A program made the position numbers and the translations under genes. The notes under the pieces are model-generated. The model did no database searches. It saw only the letters and a program-made list of their open reading frames with translations, and was not told where the DNA came from. Positions 43,993 to 51,946 of a stretch of 64,000 nt of DNA are shown piece after piece. The first letter of the stretch is position 1, and every line of letters begins with the position of its first letter. This DNA is from Thermococcus camini (GTDB lineage: Archaea > Methanobacteriota_B > Thermococci > Thermococcales > Thermococcaceae): assembly GCF_904067545.1 (NCBI RefSeq), contig NZ_LR881183.1:872277-936276 (forward strand), written 5' to 3'.

Positions 43993-45423
43993 TCAGACCT
44001 TAACTCTCTTCCAAACCGTTCCCCGCGGGGTGTCCTCGAGCTGAACACCCATCTCCCTGAGCTGGGCCCTTATCATGTCGGCCAAAGCAAAGTTGCGCTC
44101 CTTCCTGAGCTGGGCGCGGACGTCGATGAGGAGCTGAATTAGCTTTTCTTCCTCACCCGCCCTCTGCTCCCTGAAGTAGTCCTCGAAGATGCCGAAGACC
44201 TCGCTTACGATCCTGAAGAACTCCAGCGCCTTGCGGAGGATGCTCTCCTTCGGCTTTTCTGCTTTCGTTAGATACCTGTTGACCGCGTTGCTTGCCTCGA
44301 ACACCGCCTTTAACGCTTCGGCGGTGTTGAAGTCGTCGTCCATAGCACTGTAGAACTTCTCCCTCGCGTTTCTTATGGCCTCGTAGGCCTCGAACTCTTC
44401 CTGACCCCACTTGAATGCTATATCTGCCCTCTCCATGGCCACGCGGATGTTCTCGAGGGTGTTGTAGAGCCTCTCGAGGTTGTTCTTGGCGTGCTCCATG
44501 CCCTCCTCGGTGTAGTCAAGCGGTGAGCGGTAGTGCCTCTGGAGGATGAAGAGCCTTATGACCTCGGGGTCGTAGCGCTCCAGCATTTCCCTTATAGTCA
44601 CGAAGTTGCCGAGACTCTTGCTCATTTTCTCCCCGTTCACCATCAGGAAGCCGGTATGGAGCCAGTACCTGACCCACTCGTGCCCCGTGCAGGCCTCGGT
44701 CTGGGCTATCTCGTTCTCGTGGTGCGGGAAGATGAGGTCGTTGCCGCCGCCGTGGATGTCAAAGCTCTCCCCGAGGTACTTGGTGCTCATCGTGGAGCAC
44801 TCTATGTGCCAGCCGGGCCTTCCCTCGCCCCACGGTGAAGACCATTTAGGCTCTCCCGGCTTGGCCTTCTTCCAGAGGGCGAAGTCCTCGGGGTTCCTCT
44901 TGCCCTCGCCGGGCTCAACTCTTGCACCCTTCCTGAGCTCTTCAAGCTTTATCCCGCTGAGCTTTCCGTACTCCCTGAACCTCTGAACCTCGAAGTAAAC
45001 GCCGTCAGAGCCTTCGTAGGCGTAGCCCTTCTCCTGGAGCTTCCTCACGAACTCTATAATGTCGTCCATGTGCTCGGTGACGCGCGGATAGACGTCGGCG
45101 GGCTTGACCTTCAGGGCCTTCATGTCCTCAAGGAAGAGGTGGAGGAACCTCTCGGCAAGCTTCCTTGGATCCTCTCCGGTTTCATTCGCCCTGCGGATAA
45201 TTTTATCGTCGATGTCGGTGAAGTTCATAACCATGAGAACGCTGTAGCCGTGGTGCTCAAGGTATCTTCGGATAACGTCGAAGGCCACGTAGGTTCTGGC
45301 GTGGCCGAGGTGAGTGTAATCGTAAACCGTTGGCCCACAGACGTACATCCTGACCTCCCCGTCTCTCAAAGGCCTGAACTCCTCCTTCTGCTTTGTCAGG
45401 GTGTTGTACACTCTTATAGCCAT
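43993..45423 (-). CDS. cysS: Cysteinyl-tRNA synthetase
   Basis: Class I synthetase of 476 residues. The HIGH motif is THLGHARTY, KMSKS is in GEKMSKSLGNF, and zinc-ligand segments are CGPTVYDY, HIECSTMS and HGGGNDLIFPHHENE. The DALR-type C-terminal helix bundle follows. It charges tRNA-Cys. ATG 45423 follows GGTGGTGAGAAA; TATA-like CCTAATAAAAGGG is about 35 bases upstream. Confidence 0.96.
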   Translation of the reverse strand: MAIRVYNTLTKQKEEFRPLRDGEVRMYVCGPTVYDYTHLGHARTYVAFDVIRRYLEHHGYSVLMVMNFTDIDDKIIRRANETGEDPRKLAERFLHLFLEDMKALKVKPADVYPRVTEHMDDIIEFVRKLQEKGYAYEGSDGVYFEVQRFREYGKLSGIKLEELRKGARVEPGEGKRNPEDFALWKKAKPGEPKWSSPWGEGRPGWHIECSTMSTKYLGESFDIHGGGNDLIFPHHENEIAQTEACTGHEWVRYWLHTGFLMVNGEKMSKSLGNFVTIREMLERYDPEVIRLFILQRHYRSPLDYTEEGMEHAKNNLERLYNTLENIRVAMERADIAFKWGQEEFEAYEAIRNAREKFYSAMDDDFNTAEALKAVFEASNAVNRYLTKAEKPKESILRKALEFFRIVSEVFGIFEDYFREQRAGEEEKLIQLLIDVRAQLRKERNFALADMIRAQLREMGVQLEDTPRGTVWKRVKV

Positions 45424-45604
45424 TTTCTCACCACCGGGGGAACTTCGCGAAGCCCTTTTATTAGGTTATCGCCTTCATTATGGCCAGATTTGTGTACGCG
45501 GCCCGCTCTTTTTTTGGAAGTCTGGATGTGTGTGCACGGCCACCGGCAAAAGCTTAAAAAGTAACCCTCTCAATCCGGGGTAGAGCAGGAAAAAGGAGGT
45601 TACG

Positions 45605-46624
45605 ATGATGAAGGTTCAGAAGGGAGACGTCATAAGGCTTCACTACACCGGAAAGGTCAAGGAGACCGGCGAGGTCTTTGACACCACCTACGAGGAGGTT
45701 GCCAAGGAAGCCGGAATCTACAACGAGAACGGTATTTACGGCCCGGTTCCGATAGCCGTCGGCGCCGGTCACGTCCTCGGCGGCCTCGATGAGCAGCTTG
45801 AGGGCCTCGAGGTCGGGAAGAAGTACGAGATAATCGTTCCACCCGAGAAGGGTTTTGGAAAGCGCGACCCCAAGCTCATAAAGACCTTCACCCTCGGTCA
45901 GTTCAGGAGGCAGGGCATCTACCCGTTCCCGGGAATGCCGGTTGAGATAGAGACCGAGAGCGGCAGGAAGCTCAAGGGCCGCGTCCTCACCGTCAGCGGC
46001 GGCCGCGTGAGGGTTGATTTCAACCACCCCTACGCCGGCAAGCACCTCATCTACGAGGCAGAGGTTGTTGAGAAGATTGAGGATCCGATAGAGAAGGTCA
46101 AGGCCCTGATAGAGCTCCGCATGCCGATGGTGGATACCGAGAAGGTCATCATCGAGGTCGGTGAGAAGGACGTCACCGTGGACTTCAGCAACGCCGGACT
46201 TGACAGGAACACCCTCGTCCTCGGCGAGATACTCCTCGAGAGCGACCTCAAGTTCATCGGCTACGAGGAGGTCAACTTCAAGCCTGGTGTTGACGAGCTC
46301 CTCAAGCCGCCCGAGGAGAAGGGTGAGGAAGTTGTGGAGCTCGAGGAAGAGGTCAGCGAGCCCCTCGTTGAGAAGACCGAGGAGAATGAAGAGGCCGAAG
46401 AAAAGGAGAAGGGAGAGGCAAAGGAGACAGAGGAACCCTCCAGTGAGAATGCTGAGGAGGCAGAGACGGCCGAGAAGAAGACCAAGAAGAAGACCACCAG
46501 GAAGAGCACCTCCAGAAAGAGCACCAAGGGCAGGAAGACCCGGAGAACGACGACCAGGAAGACCACCAGCAAGAAGAAGACCAAGGCTGCCGAGGAGAAG
46601 AAGGGCGAGTCCAAGGAGGAGTGA
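45605..46624 (+). CDS. FKBP-type peptidyl-prolyl isomerase with acidic-basic C-terminal tail
   Basis: A 339-residue protein. Residues 1-235 are the long archaeal FKBP: PPIase fold (VIRLHYTGKVKETGEVFDTT, GGLDEQLEGLEVGKK) with the inserted-in-flap chaperone domain (TLGQFRRQGIYPFPGMPV..., RVRVDFNHPYAGKHL) and a C-terminal domain. Residues 236-290 are Glu-rich, and 291-328 are almost only Lys, Thr, Arg and Ser, like an H1-type histone tail, then KAAEEKKGESKEE. Classical thermococcal FKBPs of about 28 kDa lack such a tail as far as I recall. It assists folding at proline bonds; the tail may bind nucleic acid or ribosomes. The start follows AAAGGAGGTTACG. Confidence 0.93.
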   Translation: MMKVQKGDVIRLHYTGKVKETGEVFDTTYEEVAKEAGIYNENGIYGPVPIAVGAGHVLGGLDEQLEGLEVGKKYEIIVPPEKGFGKRDPKLIKTFTLGQFRRQGIYPFPGMPVEIETESGRKLKGRVLTVSGGRVRVDFNHPYAGKHLIYEAEVVEKIEDPIEKVKALIELRMPMVDTEKVIIEVGEKDVTVDFSNAGLDRNTLVLGEILLESDLKFIGYEEVNFKPGVDELLKPPEEKGEEVVELEEEVSEPLVEKTEENEEAEEKEKGEAKETEEPSSENAEEAETAEKKTKKKTTRKSTSRKSTKGRKTRRTTTRKTTSKKKTKAAEEKKGESKEE

Positions 46625-46657
46625 AAAGCTTTTATTCTTCTCCCCCAACTTTTCTCC

Positions 46658-47260
46658 ATGAAATTCAGACGCAACCCGTACGTTCTCTACGCACTCTCGA
46701 TACCATTTATCCTCGCAGTCCGCTACAGCGGCGGCGGGCTCTTCCTCTGGGCAGGTTACAACGTCCTGTTCTACTTTGTCCTCCCCCTGATCCTGGCGTA
46801 TGCCCTCGGCTTCGAGCGGCGGGAGCTGGGAGTTCAGAAGGGCAGGCTTTCCGAGTACAGGTGGGCCCTCTTCCTTTTCATCGCCACAATTCCGCTGAGC
46901 CTCTACGGCACGACTATTCCGTCGATGAAGGCGTACTACCCTATATTCAAATACTCGGGACCGCTTGATTTCATCGTCAAGGAGCTGGCCGTTGGAGCCA
47001 TAATGTTCGCCCACGAGGCGTTTTACAGGGGAATAATACTCTTCCCCCTTGCAAAGAGGAACGAGTGGCTCGGAATTCTGGCACAGGATGTTCCCTACGC
47101 CCTCGTCCACTTTGGAAAGCCAGGCATAGAGGTTCCCTATTCGTTCGTGGCGGGGATAGTCTTCGCCAATCTCGACCTTCGGGCCGGGAGCTTTCTCCCC
47201 AGCTTCCTCCTTCACTGGCTCGGCTCGGTGCTCTTCGACGTCCTGTGTGTCCTCCTGTAG
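46658..47260 (+). CDS. CPBP-type intramembrane metalloprotease
   Basis: A 200-residue polytopic membrane protein of the CAAX/CPBP family. Motif 1 is AHEAFYRGIIL (one of the two usual glutamates is replaced by His-Glu), motif 2 DVPYALVHFGKP and motif 3 HWLGSVLFDVL. Such proteins cleave membrane or prenylated substrates, or process peptides. A CTTTTATTCTTC stretch before the ATG may serve as TATA; no strong ribosome binding site is seen, so the message may be leaderless. Confidence 0.82.
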   Translation: MKFRRNPYVLYALSIPFILAVRYSGGGLFLWAGYNVLFYFVLPLILAYALGFERRELGVQKGRLSEYRWALFLFIATIPLSLYGTTIPSMKAYYPIFKYSGPLDFIVKELAVGAIMFAHEAFYRGIILFPLAKRNEWLGILAQDVPYALVHFGKPGIEVPYSFVAGIVFANLDLRAGSFLPSFLLHWLGSVLFDVLCVLL

Positions 47261-47305
47261 GTTGGAGGGCGAAATGGCTATTAGGGATGGGTCCCAAGAA
47301 ACCTT

Positions 47306-48058
47306 ATGCTCGGCGCCGAAGTGTACCTGAAGGGCCGGTACTGGGAGGTTGACCTCCTGCGCGGTATCGGAATAATGATGATGGTGGTCTCAAACTTTGT
47401 CACAGACCTCTGGCTCTTTCTCAACTACTCCGGGCACCGTACGTTCTGGTTTTCCTTCGCGATTGCCACCGCCTCGATATTCGTCTTCACATCGGGCCTC
47501 TCATTCAGGATAAGCTATTCCCGAGCGGTAAAGAGAAACCCCCAACCCTACCGGAAGTATTTCCGGCGCTTTCTCAAGCTCTTTGGCCTTGGTATGCTCA
47601 TAACCCTCGTCACCTCAATTCTCCCGGGCGAAATGACGATTCACTTTGGAATCCTCCACTTCCTCGGCGTGGCCACCCTGCTGGCTGTTCCTTTCTATCG
47701 CTTTGGTAGGAAGAACGTCTTTTGGGCCTTCTTTTTCCTCTTCGGCCACCTCCTGGTAAGGAACCTCCACGACGGCCTCTGGCTCCTCCCCCTGGGCATC
47801 ACGCCAGAGAATTACTTCGCCCCCGATTACTTCCCGATTTTCCCCTGGTTTGGGGTGCACCTCCTGGGAATGGCCGCGGGGAGTGTTTTCTACCCTGGAG
47901 GAACAAGAAAAATGCACCTTTCCCTGCCGCAGAGTCCCGCGATCCACTTCATAACCTTCGCGGGCAGGCACACCCTGGCAATCTACCTGCTCCACCAGCC
48001 GGTTCTCGTGGGCCTGCTGAGGCTTATCCACGGACCTATTTCGGGGCTTCCAATCTAA
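47306..48058 (+). CDS. DUF1624/acyltransferase-type membrane protein
   Basis: A 250-residue membrane protein with seven to eight hydrophobic segments. The N-terminal YWEVDLLRGIGIMMMVVSNF is the usual opening of the DUF1624 / heparan-alpha-glucosaminide acetyltransferase-like group, and GRHTLAIYLLHQPVLVG near the end is also typical. It may acylate a membrane or surface glycan, but the donor and acceptor are unknown. The start is uncertain: ATG 47306 has no clear ribosome binding site, and GTG 47321 is possible. Confidence 0.8.
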   Translation: MLGAEVYLKGRYWEVDLLRGIGIMMMVVSNFVTDLWLFLNYSGHRTFWFSFAIATASIFVFTSGLSFRISYSRAVKRNPQPYRKYFRRFLKLFGLGMLITLVTSILPGEMTIHFGILHFLGVATLLAVPFYRFGRKNVFWAFFFLFGHLLVRNLHDGLWLLPLGITPENYFAPDYFPIFPWFGVHLLGMAAGSVFYPGGTRKMHLSLPQSPAIHFITFAGRHTLAIYLLHQPVLVGLLRLIHGPISGLPI

Positions 48059-48096
48059 CCGGAAAATTTAAAAGGCTTATTCCAACTTCAAATCGT

Positions 48097-48723
48097 ATGA
48101 GAGTGGAAATCAGAGCCGTGCCAGAAGATAACGACCCAAAGGAGTGCATAAAGAAGGTCGCACTGGAGGCCCTCGTGGACGAGGCGACAAGGGACGAGAG
48201 CGATTTCGTGGGAAAGCTCTTCTCACCGGGCCTGGGCTACCGGCTTAGGGAATGTGCCAGGCCGAAGGCAGAGGTCGAGTTCTCCCTCGGGAGATGGGCG
48301 GTCGCGAATGGCAGGGCCGATTACCTCGGCTTCGTTGAGGGCCTGCTCTGCCTCCTAGCGTGGATCGACGGGAGGTTCAGAGGCGCGCAGGAGATAGCCA
48401 ACATCACCGGCGTGAAGCTCTCTGGTAGGGTTAGGGGCGGCATGCTCGTTCACGAGTTCGGCACTAGGGATGGGGCGGCCTTTGAGGTTAAGGACGGCTC
48501 GCTAGTTGCGGTTGGAGACGGCGACAGAAGGGAAGTCCAGGTCAGCGAGGTGCGGAAGGAGATAAGGGACTTTCTCCTCGGACCGTTTCCGTGGGATATG
48601 GAAGAGCTGTGGGAAAGATACTCCTCCGCGGGGCTGGGGAGGGAGTTCCTGCGCAATACGGCCCCAGTCAGGCTTCTCCTCAAGGTGGTCGGCTATGGAG
48701 GTAAACTGGAAGTTCGGGACTGA
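48097..48723 (+). CDS. Soluble protein, unknown, coupled to the next gene
   Basis: A 208-residue protein starting MRVEIRAVPEDNDPKE at ATG 48097, with TATA-like AAAATTTAAAAGG at 48063-48075, so possibly leaderless or short-leader. Mixed alpha/beta with segments HEFGTRDGAAFEVKDGSLV and LLGPFPWDMEELW. Its last 29 bases overlap the next gene in another frame, implying a two-gene unit. No family recognised. Confidence 0.7.
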   Translation: MRVEIRAVPEDNDPKECIKKVALEALVDEATRDESDFVGKLFSPGLGYRLRECARPKAEVEFSLGRWAVANGRADYLGFVEGLLCLLAWIDGRFRGAQEIANITGVKLSGRVRGGMLVHEFGTRDGAAFEVKDGSLVAVGDGDRREVQVSEVRKEIRDFLLGPFPWDMEELWERYSSAGLGREFLRNTAPVRLLLKVVGYGGKLEVRD

Positions 48724-49831
48724 CAGGGAAGCGCTCCTTTATAATCTCAAGGAACTTATGGAGAGCGGGGACATGGAATATTACCGCTCATCGATTCTAC
48801 AGGATAAGGACTACCTCGTGATTAGCAGAGAAGTCCCCATCTTCTCGGCAGACTGCAGCATTCTGAGTGCCATCGAGGAGCTGGCGGCCTTCAATTTCTC
48901 CCTCCTTGGAATTAGCGGCCCTGTCGAACCGATCGAACTCCGGACGGGGCGCGTTGATGATTCACCATACCTCGGCGCCCTCACAGGGGGAAACCTCGAG
49001 CCGTTCTTCGACGAGCACCCCCTGCTTGGTCTCGGCTCCTACGACCCCTTCATAGACCTTCACCTCGCCTCAGACGGTGAAAGAATCCACGTCCTCTCGC
49101 TGGAATGGTACGGCCCGCACCAGTGGGTGTACGATGAGGTTCCGGTTGATGAGTGGTTCGACGGCACGGTTAGATTCATCGCGATGGCAGTCAGGGACAT
49201 GGAGGCGATGAGGGAAACCCTCCTCCGCTTCGGCTACTCAAACTACCCTAGGACCCTCGGCCGGGCCAAAGCTCTACTGCGCCTCCTGCTCGACGCCCAC
49301 CCGATCGACATCGACGCCTTGCCTCCCGCTTACGCCCCGTGGGAGGTGGAAGAAATCTCCCGGCTCACCTCCATGCTTCTGGCCAGGAACAACGTTGATG
49401 GTGCGCTGGCGGTAATCTCGACCCTCAGGAATCCAAACCATTTCCTCACGGCGGTCTTTGAGATAGGCTCCGACGTGCCTTTCAACGTGGTGGAGGAGTT
49501 TTACCGTCACCTTCCAGCCAGTTATGGGGAGAAGGCACTGGCCCATCTAGTTTACAGGATTACCTGGGGAGGACTCTACGACAGCGGACTGGAACTGGCC
49601 AGGGAGCTTGGAAGCGATGAGGCGTACCATTCCGCCGCCATAGCGCTGGTTCACTCCGGACTGCACGAGGCCGCTCTGAGAACGGCGGAAAGAATCGAAA
49701 ACCGGTGGCGCAGGGGAGAGGTTCTCCTCAAAATCTATCTCGAGCGGCCGGAGCTGGCCGGGGAAATAAAGGAGAAGGCGCCGGAGCACGTGAGGGTCTT
49801 CATCGAGGAGAGGGAGAAAGGAGAACCCTGA
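48695..49831 (+). CDS. Large soluble protein with helical repeats, unknown
   Basis: A 378-residue protein. The N-terminal half is mixed alpha/beta (SADCSILSAIEELAAFNFS, HVLSLEWYGPHQWVYDEVP), and the C-terminal half consists of short helical repeats such as GLYDSGLELARELGSDEAYHS, resembling TPR/ARM-type scaffolds. It overlaps the gene before it by 29 bases and converges on ThiDN with a 32-base overlap. Probably a partner-binding protein. No family recognised. Confidence 0.7.
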   Translation: MEVNWKFGTDREALLYNLKELMESGDMEYYRSSILQDKDYLVISREVPIFSADCSILSAIEELAAFNFSLLGISGPVEPIELRTGRVDDSPYLGALTGGNLEPFFDEHPLLGLGSYDPFIDLHLASDGERIHVLSLEWYGPHQWVYDEVPVDEWFDGTVRFIAMAVRDMEAMRETLLRFGYSNYPRTLGRAKALLRLLLDAHPIDIDALPPAYAPWEVEEISRLTSMLLARNNVDGALAVISTLRNPNHFLTAVFEIGSDVPFNVVEEFYRHLPASYGEKALAHLVYRITWGGLYDSGLELARELGSDEAYHSAAIALVHSGLHEAALRTAERIENRWRRGEVLLKIYLERPELAGEIKEKAPEHVRVFIEEREKGEP

Positions 49832-51095
49832 CCCTCTCCACCACCTCCCGCGCGTCCCTTCCGAAGACCAGAACCATCGGCTCCTTGCCCCAGTCGCCAA
49901 GGTGATATATCACGTCGGGCCTTTTTTCTGCCCTTCTTACGGCAGTCTCTATTCCCCACTCCATCGTTCCCCTCTCGGCTCTCTTTACATCCTCCGGCTC
50001 CTCCCGCCTGTTGTAGAAGGAAACCGCTAGGCCGAGCTTTTTGGCCCGCTCTATCAGCCCTTCCGAATAGCGCAGGTTCAGGACGGCTCTAACCTCTGGA
50101 TAGAACTCTCGCATCTTAAGCAAAGCCCTCCTCAGGTGGTCGCTGGCGTTCAATTCGACCGGCCCGACGGGCTTTATCGTTTTTTCGTAGCGGACGATTC
50201 TGCCCTTCACCGCGAAGACCTCTCCAAGGGGAGTTGTTAGGGCGAAGTTGGTTCCCACCTCGGGAACGTGGGGGTTAAGTCTTTCACCAAGCTTCACGAG
50301 CTCTTCAACGGCCTTTTCAAGCTCCTCCCTTGCTCTAAAGCGGTGGGCATCCCTCTGGAGCTCCCAGAGTGGATTGACGGCCCTCGCTTCGGCTTTTGAG
50401 AACCGTATGGAGTTTTCGACGAAGCGCTTGGCCCTTTCTACAGCTTTAGGAAGCTCAAGGCCCTTCGTCAGAAAAGCGGCCAAAGCCGAGGAGAAGGCAC
50501 AGCCCGTTCCGTGGGTGAAGCTATCAACTTTTCTTCCCTTAAATTCGAAGAACTCCCCGTTCCAGTGGAGGAGGTCGGTTAGGTCCAGGTGCCCGCCTTT
50601 GACTATCACCGCCTCTGCTCCAAGCTCCTCGGCGATGGCCTTTGCTGATTCCTTCATGTCCTCGAGGGAGTGGATTTTAAGACCGCTTAGAGCTTCGGCC
50701 TCCGGGACGTTTGGGGTAACTATTGAGCCCTTCACGAGGACCTTGAGCGACTCGAGGTCGTCAATGAGCCTCTCACCGGTGCTCGAAGCCATCACCGGAT
50801 CGAAGACCCTCTTTAAGTCCTCCGTCTCCTTGGCGACGACCTTGGCTATCTCCCCGCTCCCAAGCATGCCCACTTTGACTGCCTTAATATCGAAGTGCCC
50901 CCTAACGGCCCGTATCTCCTCCCTCACGACCTCCGCTGGAAGGGAAAAATAGCCGGAAACCTTCTCGGGGTTCTGGTAGGTAACCGAAGTGAGAACCGGG
51001 AGCGGGTGCTCCCCTAAAGCCGAGACCGTCTCGATGTCCGCTTTTAGACCCGCTCCACCGCCGGTGTCGAGGCCGGCTACAATCAAAACGGCCAT
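49800..51095 (-). CDS. thiD: ThiD-ThiN fusion: HMP/HMP-P kinase and thiamine phosphate synthase
   Basis: A 431-residue bifunctional enzyme. Residues 1-255 are ThiD, which phosphorylates hydroxymethylpyrimidine (phosphate) to the diphosphate (IVAGLDTGGGAGLKADI, VIVKGGHLD, THGTGCAFSSALA). Residues about 260-431 are ThiN, the archaeal thiamine phosphate synthase that replaces ThiE (LGERLNPHVPEVGTNFAL, GPVELNASDHLRRAL). It would join the pyrimidine made by ThiC to the thiazole made by Thi4. It starts four bases after thi4 on the same strand. The 3' end overlaps the convergent unknown gene by 32 bases. Confidence 0.94.
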   Translation of the reverse strand: MAVLIVAGLDTGGGAGLKADIETVSALGEHPLPVLTSVTYQNPEKVSGYFSLPAEVVREEIRAVRGHFDIKAVKVGMLGSGEIAKVVAKETEDLKRVFDPVMASSTGERLIDDLESLKVLVKGSIVTPNVPEAEALSGLKIHSLEDMKESAKAIAEELGAEAVIVKGGHLDLTDLLHWNGEFFEFKGRKVDSFTHGTGCAFSSALAAFLTKGLELPKAVERAKRFVENSIRFSKAEARAVNPLWELQRDAHRFRAREELEKAVEELVKLGERLNPHVPEVGTNFALTTPLGEVFAVKGRIVRYEKTIKPVGPVELNASDHLRRALLKMREFYPEVRAVLNLRYSEGLIERAKKLGLAVSFYNRREEPEDVKRAERGTMEWGIETAVRRAEKRPDVIYHLGDWGKEPMVLVFGRDAREVVERVRVLLSPSPR

Positions 51096-51099
51096 TCCA

Positions 51100-51852
51100 T
51101 CACCTCAGCTTTTCGAGAATTTCGAAGGCCGCTTTCCTCCCGCTGAGGAACATTCCGCCGAATATCGGTCCCATTCTCGGCGCTCCGGCTATCGCGTTCG
51201 CGGCCATTCCGGTGACGTAGAGACCTAGGAAGATTTCCCTCGTATGCTCAACGGTCAGCTCTTCCCCCTTCTCTGCCCACATCGGGCCCTCCCCGGGAAC
51301 CTCAATGAGGCCCCTCTTAACGAGGTGCTGACTTATCTGCGCACCGTGACCCGTTGAATCGATTACAAACTTCGCCTCGACGGTGAGCGGGTCCACGTGG
51401 AGGCCCGTCATGAGAACCGGCGTCCAGTTGATCACTATCCCGGCCACGCGGTCGTTTTTAACCACTAAGTCCTCGACCTCGACCATGTTGAATATCTTTA
51501 CCCCGGCCTTCACCGCCTTGCTCGCTATCGTCGTTGCCGTCTCGATTGCATCTGCCACGTAGAGGCCTTTTCCGAAGGGCTTGTACGTTATCCCGAACTC
51601 GTCGAGGATTTCCCTCGCTTCCTCCTGCACGACTATTTTGTTGAAGCCCATCGCGCCGCCCCAGATTCCGCCGCCGATTGAGAGCTTCTTCTCGAATATC
51701 GCGACCTTCGCCCCGTTCTTGGCGAGGTAATAACCTGCCACCATTCCGGAGGGGCCTGCACCTACTATCGCTACATCAAGGCTTAAGCTCTCGAGAAGCT
51801 CCCCCGTGTAGGCCTCGATTATCGCCCTGCTTATCTCCATCTCCCTAAGCAT
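51100..51852 (-). CDS. thi4: Thi4-family thiazole synthase
   Basis: A 250-residue FAD/NAD-fold enzyme (DVAIVGAGPSGMVAGYYLA; EKKLSIGGGIWGGA) that makes the ADP-thiazole precursor of thiamine from NAD and glycine. Where the yeast suicide enzyme has its sulfur-donating Cys, this protein has His (MTGLHVDPLTVEA), as in archaeal catalytic Thi4 that uses free sulfide. ATG 51852 follows GGTGGTTGCG; the GTG at 51861 lies in that site. Divergent from thiC, with overlapping promoters. Confidence 0.93.
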   Translation of the reverse strand: MLREMEISRAIIEAYTGELLESLSLDVAIVGAGPSGMVAGYYLAKNGAKVAIFEKKLSIGGGIWGGAMGFNKIVVQEEAREILDEFGITYKPFGKGLYVADAIETATTIASKAVKAGVKIFNMVEVEDLVVKNDRVAGIVINWTPVLMTGLHVDPLTVEAKFVIDSTGHGAQISQHLVKRGLIEVPGEGPMWAEKGEELTVEHTREIFLGLYVTGMAANAIAGAPRMGPIFGGMFLSGRKAAFEILEKLR

Positions 51853-51946
51853 CGCAACCACCCAAAACCTTTTAAGCCGCGGTAAAAACTAAGTTTTGAA
51901 ATTTAAAAACTTTGTTATAAACGGGTTTTAAAACCGGGTGATGGGA
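51853..51946. promoter_or_regulatory. Divergent thi4/thiC promoter region with palindromes
   Basis: About 95 A+T-rich bases. The thiC TATA is near 51898-51910 (TTGAAATTTAAAAAC), and thi4 has TATA-like sites on the other strand (for example CTTAAAAGG near 51867-51875). Two palindromes are visible: AAAACTAAGTTTT (51885-51897) and GGTTTTAAAACC (51924-51935). They could bind a shared regulator, but A+T-rich palindromes arise easily. I see no TPP riboswitch. Confidence 0.45.

Noticed and set aside
45554-47215. A 553-codon open frame on the minus strand
   Set aside because: It is antisense to the FKBP and CPBP genes and exists because their codon bias leaves few stops on the other strand; composition is Leu-rich low complexity with no ribosome binding site.
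51914-51922. SurR-type site GTTATAAAC near thiC
   Set aside because: It fits GTT-n3-AAC, but such a short motif is expected by chance in A+T-rich spacers and no second half-site is present.
51853-51946. TPP riboswitch upstream of thiC
   Set aside because: The leader is too short and A+T-rich, and the conserved TPP-aptamer segments (such as CUGAGA) are absent.
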